A stretch of DNA of 64,000 bases. It comes from Crocinitomicaceae bacterium. Lineage in GTDB: Bacteria > Bacteroidota > Bacteroidia > Flavobacteriales_D > Crocinitomicaceae. The notes beneath the pieces were generated by a model that was not told the DNA's origin, ran no database searches, and saw only the letters and a list, made by a program, of their open reading frames with translations. Below are positions 54,998 through 63,731 of this stretch, one piece after another. The stretch is taken from NCBI GenBank assembly GCA_024643725.1, contig JAHEMJ010000012.1, positions 290,796 to 354,795 of the forward strand. The letters are read 5' to 3'. How positions within the stretch are numbered: the first letter of the stretch is position 1; each line of letters begins with the position of its first letter. The position numbers and the translations under genes were made by a program.

Positions 54998-56557
54998 TCA
55001 GAACGGCATTTCAATGTTTAACTCCTTGCAAAACTCTGCTAATTGAGTGTCCGTTTGTTTCATTTCCTCTCCCAAACTTTTTAGCTCTTTTGCTACTTCA
55101 TTGATATCAATTTGTTCCTCTTCATCAAAAGTGTCTACATATCGAGGAATATTTAAATTGTAATCGTTTTCGGCTACTTGCTCCAAACTAGCCAAATGAC
55201 TGTATTTCTCTTCCTCTTTTCGTAATCTGTAAGTTTCAATGATTTTTTCCACATGCGCATCTGTCAATACATTTTGGTTTCCTTGTTTTTCAAAATGTTG
55301 GCTGGCATCAATGAATAAGATGTTGTCATCAACAGTTCTACATTTTTTCACCACCAAAATACAAGTAGGAATTGAGGTTCCGTAAAAGATATTGGCAGGT
55401 AAACCTATAATTGCATCAATGTAGTTGAGGTCATTGATCAAGTACTTTCTTATCAACCCCTCTGCGGCTCCTCTAAATAATACCCCATGTGGTAGAACAC
55501 ATGCCAACGTCCCGTTATCAGCCAATTGGTGTATCATATGTTGTACAAAGGCAAAATCAGCCTTGCTTCCAGGTGCTAGTTTACCGAATTGACTGAATCG
55601 TTCATCTGACTGGAATAATGGATTTTTGTCTCCTTTCCATTGTGCTGAAAATGGAGGGTTGGCTACAACCGCCTCAAATCTTTTATCTAGATGTTTAGGT
55701 TCCTCTAAAGTATCTTCCTGTTGAATATCAAACTGACGGTAATGTACCCCGTGAAGTATCATATTCATTCGTGCCAGGTTGTAGGTAGTTCGATTCATTT
55801 CTTGACCGTAAAACTCACTTACTTCTACTTCTCTTGCCACACGCAACAAGAGAGATCCTGAACCACACGTAGGGTCATAAACCGATTTGAGTTTTGATTT
55901 TCCGGTAGAAACCAACTTTGCTAGAATCTTAGAAACTTGTTGAGGTGTATAAAATTCACCAGCTTTTTTACCTGCTCCTGATGCAAATTGAGCAATTAAA
56001 TACTCATAAGCATCGCCAAGAACATCTGCTTCTATATCGTCTAATCCAAAATCTATTTTGTCTAAGTGAAGCAATACTTTAGAAATCAATTCATTTCGTG
56101 CTTCTGGAGTTCTACCCAATTTTGTTGAGTTCAAATCTAAATCTTCGAACAATTTATTAAAGTCATCTTCACTTTCAGTGCCCATTGTACTTTGTTCGAT
56201 GCTATTTAATATTCGGTTCAAATCATCGAGGATAAAATTTCCACCTTCTTCTGTGCCGTTTCCTTTAATTGCGATTGAACCAAACAATTCACTTGGATGT
56301 AGAAAATAACCTAAACTTTCTAGTGACAATTCACGAATGGCATCAATATCAGCTTCATTAGATAGTTTTAAATAGTTGGTAATTGTTTCTCCTTCCAACT
56401 GGGCATTTGCGTATTGTAGTTGCTTGTCAGATAGATACTTGTAAAATATAAACCCAAGAATGTAATCACGAAATTCGTCTGCATCCATCTTACCACGGAG
56501 GGTATTGGCGATATTCCAAAGTTGTTGTTCAAGTTGTTTTTTTTGTTCTTCTGACAT
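54998..56557 (-). CDS. hsdM: type I restriction-modification methyltransferase subunit HsdM
   Basis: A 519-aa HsdM. The N-terminal HsdM_N region (EQQLWNIANTLRGKMDADEF, YILGFIFYKYLSDKQ) precedes an N6-adenine methyltransferase core: motif I in VYDPTCGSGSLLLRVARE, motif IV ANPPFSAQW, DALIGLP-like DAIIGLPANIFYG and VVKKCR. The C-terminal helical tail is intact. It needs HsdS for target recognition; the adjacent hsdS is interrupted by an IS, so modification by this operon is probably lost unless another specificity subunit exists elsewhere. It lies 36 nt after the WYL gene. Confidence 0.93.
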   Translation of the reverse strand: MSEEQKKQLEQQLWNIANTLRGKMDADEFRDYILGFIFYKYLSDKQLQYANAQLEGETITNYLKLSNEADIDAIRELSLESLGYFLHPSELFGSIAIKGNGTEEGGNFILDDLNRILNSIEQSTMGTESEDDFNKLFEDLDLNSTKLGRTPEARNELISKVLLHLDKIDFGLDDIEADVLGDAYEYLIAQFASGAGKKAGEFYTPQQVSKILAKLVSTGKSKLKSVYDPTCGSGSLLLRVAREVEVSEFYGQEMNRTTYNLARMNMILHGVHYRQFDIQQEDTLEEPKHLDKRFEAVVANPPFSAQWKGDKNPLFQSDERFSQFGKLAPGSKADFAFVQHMIHQLADNGTLACVLPHGVLFRGAAEGLIRKYLINDLNYIDAIIGLPANIFYGTSIPTCILVVKKCRTVDDNILFIDASQHFEKQGNQNVLTDAHVEKIIETYRLRKEEEKYSHLASLEQVAENDYNLNIPRYVDTFDEEEQIDINEVAKELKSLGEEMKQTDTQLAEFCKELNIEMPF

Positions 56558-56593
56558 ATGAAATGTGTTTATCCAAAGTTAATCAATCTATTT

Positions 56594-57406
56594 TTAATGA
56601 ATTTTGAATCCCACCAACACCCTCAAATCATTCACCTCAACCTCCAACACATACTTATCTTTTTCTGTCTCATATTTCACAAACGGTGCAATCAACGGAT
56701 ACTGGGCTTTGAGTAGCAAATATTCTTTCATTGTCATTTCTAACTTCACGGGGTGTTTTTGCCCGTTGTAAGCAAAGCCAAAGACGTCCATGACCTGTTG
56801 TTCGTGTTTGGATTCATTTTGGAATTTTTGGTTCAGGTATTCTACTGAGCCTATTCGGTCAATGTTATACGTTTTGTTTTTTTCTGATGCGGGTTCGTAA
56901 GCCATTACCGTTTGGTAGTTCTCTGTAAAACCAAATGGTTCTACAACTCTGTCTGAAATGGTTTCAGTATTAATAGATTGGTATTTCTTGAGTTGAACTT
57001 GTTCTTTGTTAATCATTGCCCTTGTTAAGCGCTCAACTATTTTTCCGTTTTTAACATTGATGAGGTGGGAGGCTACCATAGATAGTTCAGAACCTGTGTA
57101 GATTTTGCTCAGAACCGAGTCTTTGAGTTTTGATTTACTTCCTGTTGAAAGTACAAGTTGTTTGAGAAATTGAGCTTCTTCATTGGTGAATTGAATACCT
57201 TCAACTTCTCCTTTTTCGATGAAATATCGTTGACTTGAGTCTTTGTGTAGGTCGAATCCACATTCTCGTAGTAAGTCCAGATAGCGATATACCGTTCTTT
57301 CGGTTGTTGTAAGAAACTGAGAAAGTTGATCTATAGATTTGTATGGTTTAGATTGAAGGTAGGTGATCAGTTGTAATACCCTCAAAATTTTATGTTGGTT
57401 AAGCAT
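56594..57406 (-). CDS. WYL-domain regulator upstream of hsdM
   Basis: A 270-aa protein. Residues about 1-60 are an HTH of the DeoR/HTH_11 type (ILRVLQLITYLQSKPYKSID, TTERTVYRYLDLLRECGFDL). Residues about 140-200 form the WYL domain (VQLKKYQSINTETISDRVVE, RIGSVEYLNQKF), followed by a WCX-like C-terminus. BrxR/CapW-type regulators of this family repress phage-defence operons. It is transcribed toward hsdM with a 36-nt gap and likely controls the RM operon. Confidence 0.85.
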   Translation of the reverse strand: MLNQHKILRVLQLITYLQSKPYKSIDQLSQFLTTTERTVYRYLDLLRECGFDLHKDSSQRYFIEKGEVEGIQFTNEEAQFLKQLVLSTGSKSKLKDSVLSKIYTGSELSMVASHLINVKNGKIVERLTRAMINKEQVQLKKYQSINTETISDRVVEPFGFTENYQTVMAYEPASEKNKTYNIDRIGSVEYLNQKFQNESKHEQQVMDVFGFAYNGQKHPVKLEMTMKEYLLLKAQYPLIAPFVKYETEKDKYVLEVEVNDLRVLVGFKIH

Positions 57407-57552
57407 TCAGCATTTTTCTGACAAATAACCTGAATTTGAAACTCTCATGCAAATTATTGACCTGAGTTGTCAGGGTAATTGTGTTAAAAAGTTCAAATGA
57501 CCTTTATTGTCGCAGATATGATTGATTTTTGGTCAACTTTAAATTTTAAATT

Positions 57553-58392
57553 ATGAAAAAGATATTACAAAGTGTTATCGCTATTCTTTCATTTGCATTC
57601 GTATTAAACGCTTGTTCGACGGATAAAAATGCGGAAGAAGTTGTTTTGAATAAAGGTAAAATTGCTGTTGAGAATGGGAAGGGTAAAACAGACACCATCT
57701 CATTCACATGTACCGGGTGTAAGGAGCATTTAGGAACTAAGAAATTATTTGACCGTGTTGTGAATCATGCAGTCGAGTTGACTAAAAAAGAATTGAAATT
57801 TCCTTTAAGTTACCTGCCGGAAAATTTGGAATTGACCGTGATTAAAGAAGATAAATTGGTAGATGTGGAAAGCAATAAACCTCTTGATGGTGTTTATCAA
57901 GTCATTTCGGAGATTAAATATGTAGCTAAAAACGGCTACGGCAATGAACTGATTGGGGAGTCTACCAATTCATTTTACATCCAGAATGAAAAGTTTGTCG
58001 ATTTAAAAAACAAAATCAAATTACCAAAATTGGCTTTTGAGAAAGGGTTTATCAATAGAGATTTGAGTTGTTTTTCGAATGATACGGATTACATCACTTT
58101 TACACCATTGAAAGATAAAAGCATCATATTGAAGAGTAATTTGAGTTGTGTGGATGAAGGATCATTATTGGAAATCACACTTAAAAACGGCGATAAGATT
58201 GAATTAAAAAGCTGGAATGATTTTAATTGTGATGGGGTATCGTACTTCTATTGGTTCAGTCTGAAGGATATCGAGAAGCTCAAATCATCTGAAATTTCCA
58301 CTTTATTTTTCTATAGCGATGGTGAAGCATCAATGGTCGATGTTCCAAAAAATCAAAAAGATTATTTTATTCAATTGTTAGAATTATTTTGA
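57553..58392 (+). CDS. lipoprotein of unknown function
   Basis: A 279-aa protein with a lipoprotein signal: MKKILQSVIAILSFAFVLNA followed by C (lipobox LNAC at residue 21). The mature region has a CTGC pair (about residues 54-57) and further cysteines near 170, 200 and 220, suggesting disulfides. No recognised family. It runs opposite to the WYL gene and ends in a good terminator, so it is probably a single-gene unit. Confidence 0.6.
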   Translation: MKKILQSVIAILSFAFVLNACSTDKNAEEVVLNKGKIAVENGKGKTDTISFTCTGCKEHLGTKKLFDRVVNHAVELTKKELKFPLSYLPENLELTVIKEDKLVDVESNKPLDGVYQVISEIKYVAKNGYGNELIGESTNSFYIQNEKFVDLKNKIKLPKLAFEKGFINRDLSCFSNDTDYITFTPLKDKSIILKSNLSCVDEGSLLEITLKNGDKIELKSWNDFNCDGVSYFYWFSLKDIEKLKSSEISTLFFYSDGEASMVDVPKNQKDYFIQLLELF

Positions 58393-58452
58393 TTTTTATA
58401 GACGATGGACTGTTGATTTTAATCTCATTTTTCACAATTGTTGTTACACTAT

Positions 58453-58481
58453 AAAACCGACCTATAAAGTCGGTTTTTTTT
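58453..58481 (+). terminator. intrinsic terminator after the lipoprotein gene
   Basis: Stem AAAACCGAC (58453-58461) with GTCGGTTTT (58469-58477), 7-nt loop, followed by further T residues. It can act in both directions between the lipoprotein gene and the convergent 58508 gene. Confidence 0.85.
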
Positions 58482-58507
58482 AATTAAACCAATATGTTGT
58501 CAAAATT

Positions 58508-59011
58508 TTACTCAATATTCCTCCTCCTCTTCGGAAACACAGTGAGTTTTCTTGTGGCTATTAATTGATCCTCTCCCAAGTTCTTACCACAACTTTTAGA
58601 TGCGTAAACTATCCCCTCTTTAAATGGGAACGCTACCAAATGGCGACTTTCATACTTTCCTACTCTTTTCTCAAAGCCTTTTTTACCCATCAAATCATCT
58701 AGCTCCTGCCCTTCAAAATTCAATGGCATATATAAGAACCTCCTGGCAGTAAAAGAGGTGCTATCAACCTGGTGAAATTCGCCACCAAGAAAATGATACA
58801 TTTCAACTTCGAGAACAGCTTCCGGACATTTTCTAAAAAAATAATATTCCTCGTTTGACTTATCCAAGCGGTATTGTTTGACTACCGGCCCAAGATCAAC
58901 ATCATGAAGCGAGAAAGTCAAGTAACCAAAAATTGTTTCGGAGTAGTCGTATTTTTCCATATTATTAGATTCTTTCTTGAAGGTAGTTAAATTCTGAATA
59001 TTCTTAACCAT
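58508..59011 (-). CDS. unknown protein paired with the orphan alpha-CTD gene
   Basis: A 167-aa protein, ATG at 59011 overlapping the upstream stop by 8 nt (TTG at 59014 is also in frame; an internal ATG at 58960 is a weaker alternative). Segments: YDYSETIFGYLTFSLHDVDL, MYHFLGGEFHQVDSTSFTAR, HLVAFPFKEGIVYASKSCGK. No known domain. The overlap implies a two-gene operon with the alpha-CTD-like protein. Confidence 0.5.
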   Translation of the reverse strand: MVKNIQNLTTFKKESNNMEKYDYSETIFGYLTFSLHDVDLGPVVKQYRLDKSNEEYYFFRKCPEAVLEVEMYHFLGGEFHQVDSTSFTARRFLYMPLNFEGQELDDLMGKKGFEKRVGKYESRHLVAFPFKEGIVYASKSCGKNLGEDQLIATRKLTVFPKRRRNIE

Positions 59012-59384
59012 CAAGCAATCTCAATCCATATTTATGCATTACGAAAACTATTTCATCTAATGAACCCTTGCCCAAATTGTGCATTCCCAAAAGTTCTGAC
59101 TTTCTAACTACTGTAAGATCTGTCAAAAATTCAATGTCATTTCGACATAAGACATTTTTGGTTCTTTCACTCAAAACTAATTTTCGAATGTTTAGATCTA
59201 ATTCAGGTATCATTCCTTCAACAGATTGAATTCCCGTTTCATAAATAAAATCGATCATTAGTTCTCGAAATTTTAATCTATTTCTTGCTATTTCAAATAA
59301 CTCTTCATCATCAAGAGCCCTCAATTTATTTTTTGACAAACTCTCCACATTCAGATTCGGAGGATAAGATAAAAAGTAATTCAT
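59004..59384 (-). CDS. orphan RNA-polymerase alpha-CTD-like protein
   Basis: A 126-aa protein with N-terminal residues about 1-65 of unknown type, and a C-terminal helix-hairpin-helix strongly resembling the RNA polymerase alpha subunit C-terminal domain: LVLSERTKNVLCRNDIEFLT, then LLGMHNLGKGSLDEIVFVMH and YGLRL. In RNA polymerase this domain binds UP elements and activators. Here it is free-standing, without the N-terminal assembly domain, so it could be a transcription factor that binds DNA or mimics alpha. It is not rpoA (which is longer). It starts a two-gene operon. Confidence 0.72.
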   Translation of the reverse strand: MNYFLSYPPNLNVESLSKNKLRALDDEELFEIARNRLKFRELMIDFIYETGIQSVEGMIPELDLNIRKLVLSERTKNVLCRNDIEFLTDLTVVRKSELLGMHNLGKGSLDEIVFVMHKYGLRLLDG

Positions 59385-59570
59385 TGTGTAATTTTCGGCG
59401 AATTTATCAAATGAAATTTAAGTCTTTACAAGGTATATATTCTTGTAATGAAAGGTAATTGCTCCTTAATTGATGAAGCTCCCCAATGAGCCTGGCTTCA
59501 GCGCATTTTAGAACTTGCGCATTTTTAGTACAAGTACCGAAATTTTTAGAAAAGGTTCTAGTAGAACAAA

Positions 59571-60959
59571 TTAAATTTTTGAAGCAAATCTCTCAGCCAA
59601 ACTCTTTATATCCCCCACCCTCGCCAACTTCTCCAACCACTCCTTCGGAATGCGCTCGTAGCCATACAACAACCCAGCCAGCCCGCCAGTTACTGCTGCT
59701 GTGGTATCTGTATCGTGGCCTAAATTGACTGCCTTCAAGACAGCGTCTTTGTAGTTATCGGTAGTCAATAAACACCAAACACTCGCCTCTATGGTTTCGA
59801 TGACGTATCCCCCGCTCCGAATTTCTGAAAGAGGCAAATCTGTAATGTTGGCTTTTAATAGTCGAATATAATATGCAATCTCTGAACCCGAAATCCCAAT
59901 TTTTTCGAAAAAAGAAGGAATTGATAATTGAAGGTTATTGTAAATTTCAAATTTTGATTTCCCTTCAATGAGTTGCTTTGCAAATTCTAAATAATAGAAA
60001 CAAGCCATTACTGCCCTCATATGGCCGTGGGTAATGGATGAAGCTCGCCTCGTACGCTCAAAGCGTTCCTCGATAGGTAAATCTTTAATAGCAAACACAA
60101 GCGGCAAAATACGCATCAAAGAGCCATTACCGTTGTCTTTTTCATCGTTGCCGCCAGCTAATTCTGCTATTGTTCCGTTTTTGATTTTAATGAGTGCATT
60201 GCGAGTGCCAATTCCTATATCAAAAACTTCTCCTGAAGCTGTCCAGTAGTCTTGGTAATACCACCTCACGAATAATTCACCCATGTGGTCGGTATTGAAT
60301 CCGCTGCATAAAGATTCTGCTAAACAAAACGTAAGGGAGCTGTCATCTGACCATGTGCCAGGTGGCAAACCGTAAGTACCATAGCCCATCATGTTAGTCA
60401 CGGGATTTTTACGAAGATCCTTAGCGCTTGAAAACTCATGAGGTACGCCAAGTGCATCTCCTACAGCTACTCCGTAGAGGGCTGATTTGATAATTTTGGA
60501 AATCTGACTTTGAGGTGCTTTTAAAATTAAATTTCCATACTGAGACCATGCATCCACTATTCCTATCTCTTCCTTCAACACTTTTTTGGTTTTTAATTTT
60601 GAAATGTCGGTTTGTAAAAGCAATCTGGCAATCAAAAAGCAAAAAGTTTCGATATCAGATTCATCATTTGTATTCACGTACTTTTCTGAATTACGCTCCA
60701 CCCAGAAGGAGTTGATCACATAAGACCCATCAATGGCTACTATTTCTGCCTTGTATATTTCAATACCAGTCCATGAACGATGAAAGTGCAAACAACCATC
60801 TTCAAAAAAGGCAAACCATTTCTCTTCCATTTGCACTGGTATGTACCCCAATTTGATGCGCTGAAATTCTTGGTCGTTAATTAGAAGAAAGAAGGCTATT
60901 TTATTAGGACTATCCATGTATGTAATATTCCATGAATCTTTGGTTGCAGGTTGTGTCAT
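59571..60959 (-). CDS. ADP-ribosylglycohydrolase (DraG-like) with N-terminal extra domain
   Basis: A 462-aa protein. Residues 1-150 form an unrecognised domain (WFAFFEDGCLHFHRSWTGIE). Residues about 155-462 are a DraG/ARH-type ADP-ribosylglycohydrolase: ALYGVAVGDALGVPHEF, metal-binding GTWSDDSSL near 201-209, the GNGSLMRI segment and the C-terminal GHDTDTTAAVTGGLAGLLYG with the second metal site. These enzymes remove ADP-ribose from Arg or other acceptors using two Mg2+ ions. No ADP-ribosyltransferase partner is in view. It lies divergent to hxlR. Confidence 0.85.
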   Translation of the reverse strand: MTQPATKDSWNITYMDSPNKIAFFLLINDQEFQRIKLGYIPVQMEEKWFAFFEDGCLHFHRSWTGIEIYKAEIVAIDGSYVINSFWVERNSEKYVNTNDESDIETFCFLIARLLLQTDISKLKTKKVLKEEIGIVDAWSQYGNLILKAPQSQISKIIKSALYGVAVGDALGVPHEFSSAKDLRKNPVTNMMGYGTYGLPPGTWSDDSSLTFCLAESLCSGFNTDHMGELFVRWYYQDYWTASGEVFDIGIGTRNALIKIKNGTIAELAGGNDEKDNGNGSLMRILPLVFAIKDLPIEERFERTRRASSITHGHMRAVMACFYYLEFAKQLIEGKSKFEIYNNLQLSIPSFFEKIGISGSEIAYYIRLLKANITDLPLSEIRSGGYVIETIEASVWCLLTTDNYKDAVLKAVNLGHDTDTTAAVTGGLAGLLYGYERIPKEWLEKLARVGDIKSLAERFASKI

Positions 60960-61092
60960 AAATAATGTATTTTCAGATTGAATTTTCCAAAGGTTTCTAT
61001 TTAAGTCTTACTTTTGCAAGTAGTTATATATTAATTACCTAGTCATTTATTTATGACTATTATTGATTTTCAATAGAATATAAAATAAAAAA

Positions 61093-61437
61093 ATGCAAAA
61101 AAATCAAATTAGATCGGCCTCACCTATTGAGTACACACTTTCAACTATCGGTGGCAAGTGGAAACCAAACATTTTATTTCTCATTCAACTCGGAATCAAT
61201 CGTTTTGGGTTACTCAACAAGGGCATTCACGACATCAGTAAACAAATGCTCACAAAGCAATTGCGAGAATTAGAAAAAGACGGACTCATCACGAGAAAAA
61301 TCTATGCTGAAATCCCACCTCGTGTAGAATATTTCATCAGCAAAAAAGGCGAAACCATCATGCCAATTTTGGAAGCAATGTTTGAATGGGGCCAGAAGAA
61401 TATTACTTTTGGTGAGGAGGGAGAAATCAACTTTTAG
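61093..61437 (+). CDS. HxlR-type winged-helix regulator
   Basis: A 114-aa HTH_HxlR protein. The region SPIEYTLSTIGGKWKPNILF, with FGLLNKGIHDISKQMLTKQL and ELEKDGLITRKIYAEIPPR, matches this family; the PRVEYFISKKGE wing is present. Such regulators usually sense oxidative or electrophile stress and control an adjacent gene. It diverges from the DraG-like gene by 133 nt, which may be its target. The conserved N-terminal Cys found in many HxlR proteins is absent. Confidence 0.88.
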   Translation: MQKNQIRSASPIEYTLSTIGGKWKPNILFLIQLGINRFGLLNKGIHDISKQMLTKQLRELEKDGLITRKIYAEIPPRVEYFISKKGETIMPILEAMFEWGQKNITFGEEGEINF

Positions 61438-61509
61438 ATTAAATTCCTTATTGAAGTTAAAAACGCAGCAAAGAGGTTAAGTTATAATCGTCACCAATAA
61501 AATTAAGAA

Positions 61510-62238
61510 ATGGAAAATTTTAAAGTTAAGTTTATAAAGGAAGTGACAATTGATGTCACGAACCAAAAGATTATTTCAGTAGGAATCCTTGAACCATATG
61601 ACCAAACAAAACCTGAACCCGGTAAATTGAATATAAGTGCAATTAAGTCTTGGGCAAAAATGCTTTATTTGAAAGTTGCAAGTGATTCAGAATTTGCTAA
61701 GTACATTTTGGAATGCTATCTAAACGATAATCTTCTTCACATTGACAAGACAAAATTCCTAATTATTGACGAAGTCGAGAATAACACAAAACGTAAAGTT
61801 TACTATCATGAAAGTGTTCAAAAAGATCATTTAATTAAAATTAACAAACCGTTTTTCAATGTGAAATTTGAGAAATATAATAATGAAATACGCTTATTTT
61901 GGGATGACGAAATTGCAACAAGTAGTATTGACATTGCTTTCAGAGACATTTTGATATATTTGAATTATTATCAAGAAAGACTTAATTCAAAAACAGCAGC
62001 ATCAGATGGGATTTTAAAGGTCTCTGTTGGGCAATATTATCGAGAATTTAGCGAGGAGGAAATCACCCTACAGAAGAACAGAAAACTTCCGAGACATGAG
62101 GTTCGATTCGAATCAAATGGTTTTTCATTATTCGAAATCAAACAGGCATTAAATAATTTTCAAAATATCCTACCCGAATATGTTACTTCACGTTTTCATT
62201 ATAGTGTTGATTTTTTAAACTTGACATTGCGAGGTTAG
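61510..62238 (+). CDS. unknown protein (242 aa)
   Basis: A 242-aa protein without signal or membrane segments. It starts MENFKVKFIKEVTIDVTNQK and has a mixed alpha/beta pattern (WAKMLYLKVASDSEFAKYIL, IDIAFRDILIYLNYYQERLN). No known motif. First of a rightward run of unrecognised genes; 72 nt after the HxlR gene. Confidence 0.5.
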   Translation: MENFKVKFIKEVTIDVTNQKIISVGILEPYDQTKPEPGKLNISAIKSWAKMLYLKVASDSEFAKYILECYLNDNLLHIDKTKFLIIDEVENNTKRKVYYHESVQKDHLIKINKPFFNVKFEKYNNEIRLFWDDEIATSSIDIAFRDILIYLNYYQERLNSKTAASDGILKVSVGQYYREFSEEEITLQKNRKLPRHEVRFESNGFSLFEIKQALNNFQNILPEYVTSRFHYSVDFLNLTLRG

Positions 62239-62299
62239 AACAATTAATTTTAGTTTATTAAGAACAGAGGTATTTTGACGTAAACATTTAATTAAGCCT

Positions 62300-62557
62300 A
62301 TGATATTCAACCTAAATAACAAGACTCTTTATACTGATGACAAAGTAAAAATCAAGAAATTAAATTGTCCAAAAAAAATCGATTGGGATGATCTTTCTGA
62401 TAATGGAGAAAACACACGCCCATGTCATTTATGCAATAATTTGGTTCTGGACACAAGTACTCTTAATGATTTAGAATTATTGAATTTATTGAAGATCAAG
62501 CCAGATACTTGTTTAATGGTAGATTTTAATCAAAAAAACTTATACCTGGAACTATGA
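62300..62557 (+). CDS. small Cys-rich protein
   Basis: An 85-aa protein with CPKKIDWDDLSDNGENTRPC at about residues 23-42, HLCNN and DTCLMVDF: four cysteines in a C-x18-C-x2-C-x(about 30)-C spacing. The pattern resembles small Cys modules (C...C..C...C with a following LSD/LND motif) attached to many Bacteroidota proteins. A metal or redox role is plausible. Its stop overlaps the next start by 4 nt (ATGA). Confidence 0.5.
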   Translation: MIFNLNNKTLYTDDKVKIKKLNCPKKIDWDDLSDNGENTRPCHLCNNLVLDTSTLNDLELLNLLKIKPDTCLMVDFNQKNLYLEL

Positions 62558-63027
62558 ATTATTCTAAGCCTAGAAATAGAAAGCTTCGTGTTATCAGGAC
62601 AGCGAGGAGTCAATTCTCAATTAATTTTTGGGCCCGTATGGGTTATTTTCCACTCATTAAACCAGTAATTCCATCAGATGAAATTGGAAGAAAAATTAAG
62701 GTCGTTCAAAATAAGAAAACTGGTATAATATCGTTACTAAGGGATTATAGATCTAATCTTGCTGAAGGAGATGAATATAAAACTGTAATGGATTGGACAT
62801 ACTATTATCCCTACAACTTTGGCTCTCCATTTGCTGCATATCTAATTCCAAAAGATTTAAAAATTGGAGAGCGTGTTTTCATTAAAGATTTAATTCAAGA
62901 TTTTCCAGGATTAACATGGAATCAAGGTGATACATTTCGTCTTAAATCATGTGAGGCAAAATGGAATGGACATGATCTTATTATTGATTTTGATCCAGAT
63001 GTTTCGACAATAAGAGTTGTTGGGTAA
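62554..63027 (+). CDS. unknown protein (157 aa)
   Basis: A 157-aa protein beginning MNYSKPRNRKLRVIRTARSQ, basic at its N-terminus, then aromatic-rich (MDWTYYYPYNFGSPFAAYLI) and a strand-rich C-terminus (FRLKSCEAKWNGHDLIIDFD). No recognised domain. Translationally coupled to the Cys-rich protein by a 4-nt overlap, so the two may act together. Confidence 0.5.
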   Translation: MNYSKPRNRKLRVIRTARSQFSINFWARMGYFPLIKPVIPSDEIGRKIKVVQNKKTGIISLLRDYRSNLAEGDEYKTVMDWTYYYPYNFGSPFAAYLIPKDLKIGERVFIKDLIQDFPGLTWNQGDTFRLKSCEAKWNGHDLIIDFDPDVSTIRVVG

Positions 63028-63207
63028 CAGCGTTGCAAACTTTATTTTGTAAAAAGTATTGAAGATTCTTATTAATTCAGAACCTTAATTTAAGTTGAAT
63101 TACGACTCAAATTTGTTATTTTTGATTAAACAATTGATTAGCAAATACTTTAGTGTCAAAACATATTTTATCTAATTTCCCTCTAGTATCAAAATTACCC
63201 AAAGCAT

Positions 63208-63687
63208 ATGAAAAACATGAATCTTCCAATGGAGAAACCACTTAGAATTCCTAATCAACTTTTGTACGCCAAAAAGTTCGAAGTTTGGTCAAATGGTCAA
63301 AAGATTGATGAAGTTTATGAAGATCTGCAACTTTGGGTAGAACAAATTCATACCGAATCTTTAGATCATGGTCTTCAAATTACTGTAAGAAAAAGAGACA
63401 AAACAATTGGTGCAATTCACAAATACATTAAGGAGCGATTTTACTTAGATGTCGCATATGCGCTAGAAGACAGAATTTTAGTTTGTACAATACCAGAAAA
63501 TTGTAATATTAAAAATTATAATTCATTTGATTCATTCGTGAATTTCGCCCCATTTAAAACACGAGAATTTTATGAATTTGATAACAATGAACCTTATTGT
63601 TGCTCATTATTTTTCGATGAGAACAACGAGCTAATAAAAGTCTCATATTCGAACGGAATTAATAGAAATCTTATAGAATGTACTTAA
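63208..63687 (+). CDS. unknown protein (159 aa)
   Basis: A 159-aa protein, start MKNMNLPMEKPLRIPNQLLY. Mixed alpha/beta pattern with a C-terminal NNEPYCCSLFFDENNELIKV. No signal peptide or known motif. About 180 nt of non-coding DNA precede it, with no clear promoter box. Function not assignable. Confidence 0.45.
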   Translation: MKNMNLPMEKPLRIPNQLLYAKKFEVWSNGQKIDEVYEDLQLWVEQIHTESLDHGLQITVRKRDKTIGAIHKYIKERFYLDVAYALEDRILVCTIPENCNIKNYNSFDSFVNFAPFKTREFYEFDNNEPYCCSLFFDENNELIKVSYSNGINRNLIECT

Positions 63688-63731
63688 AGTAGTATTTTAA
63701 AGATAATGTTTAAACTATCTAAAAAAATTAC

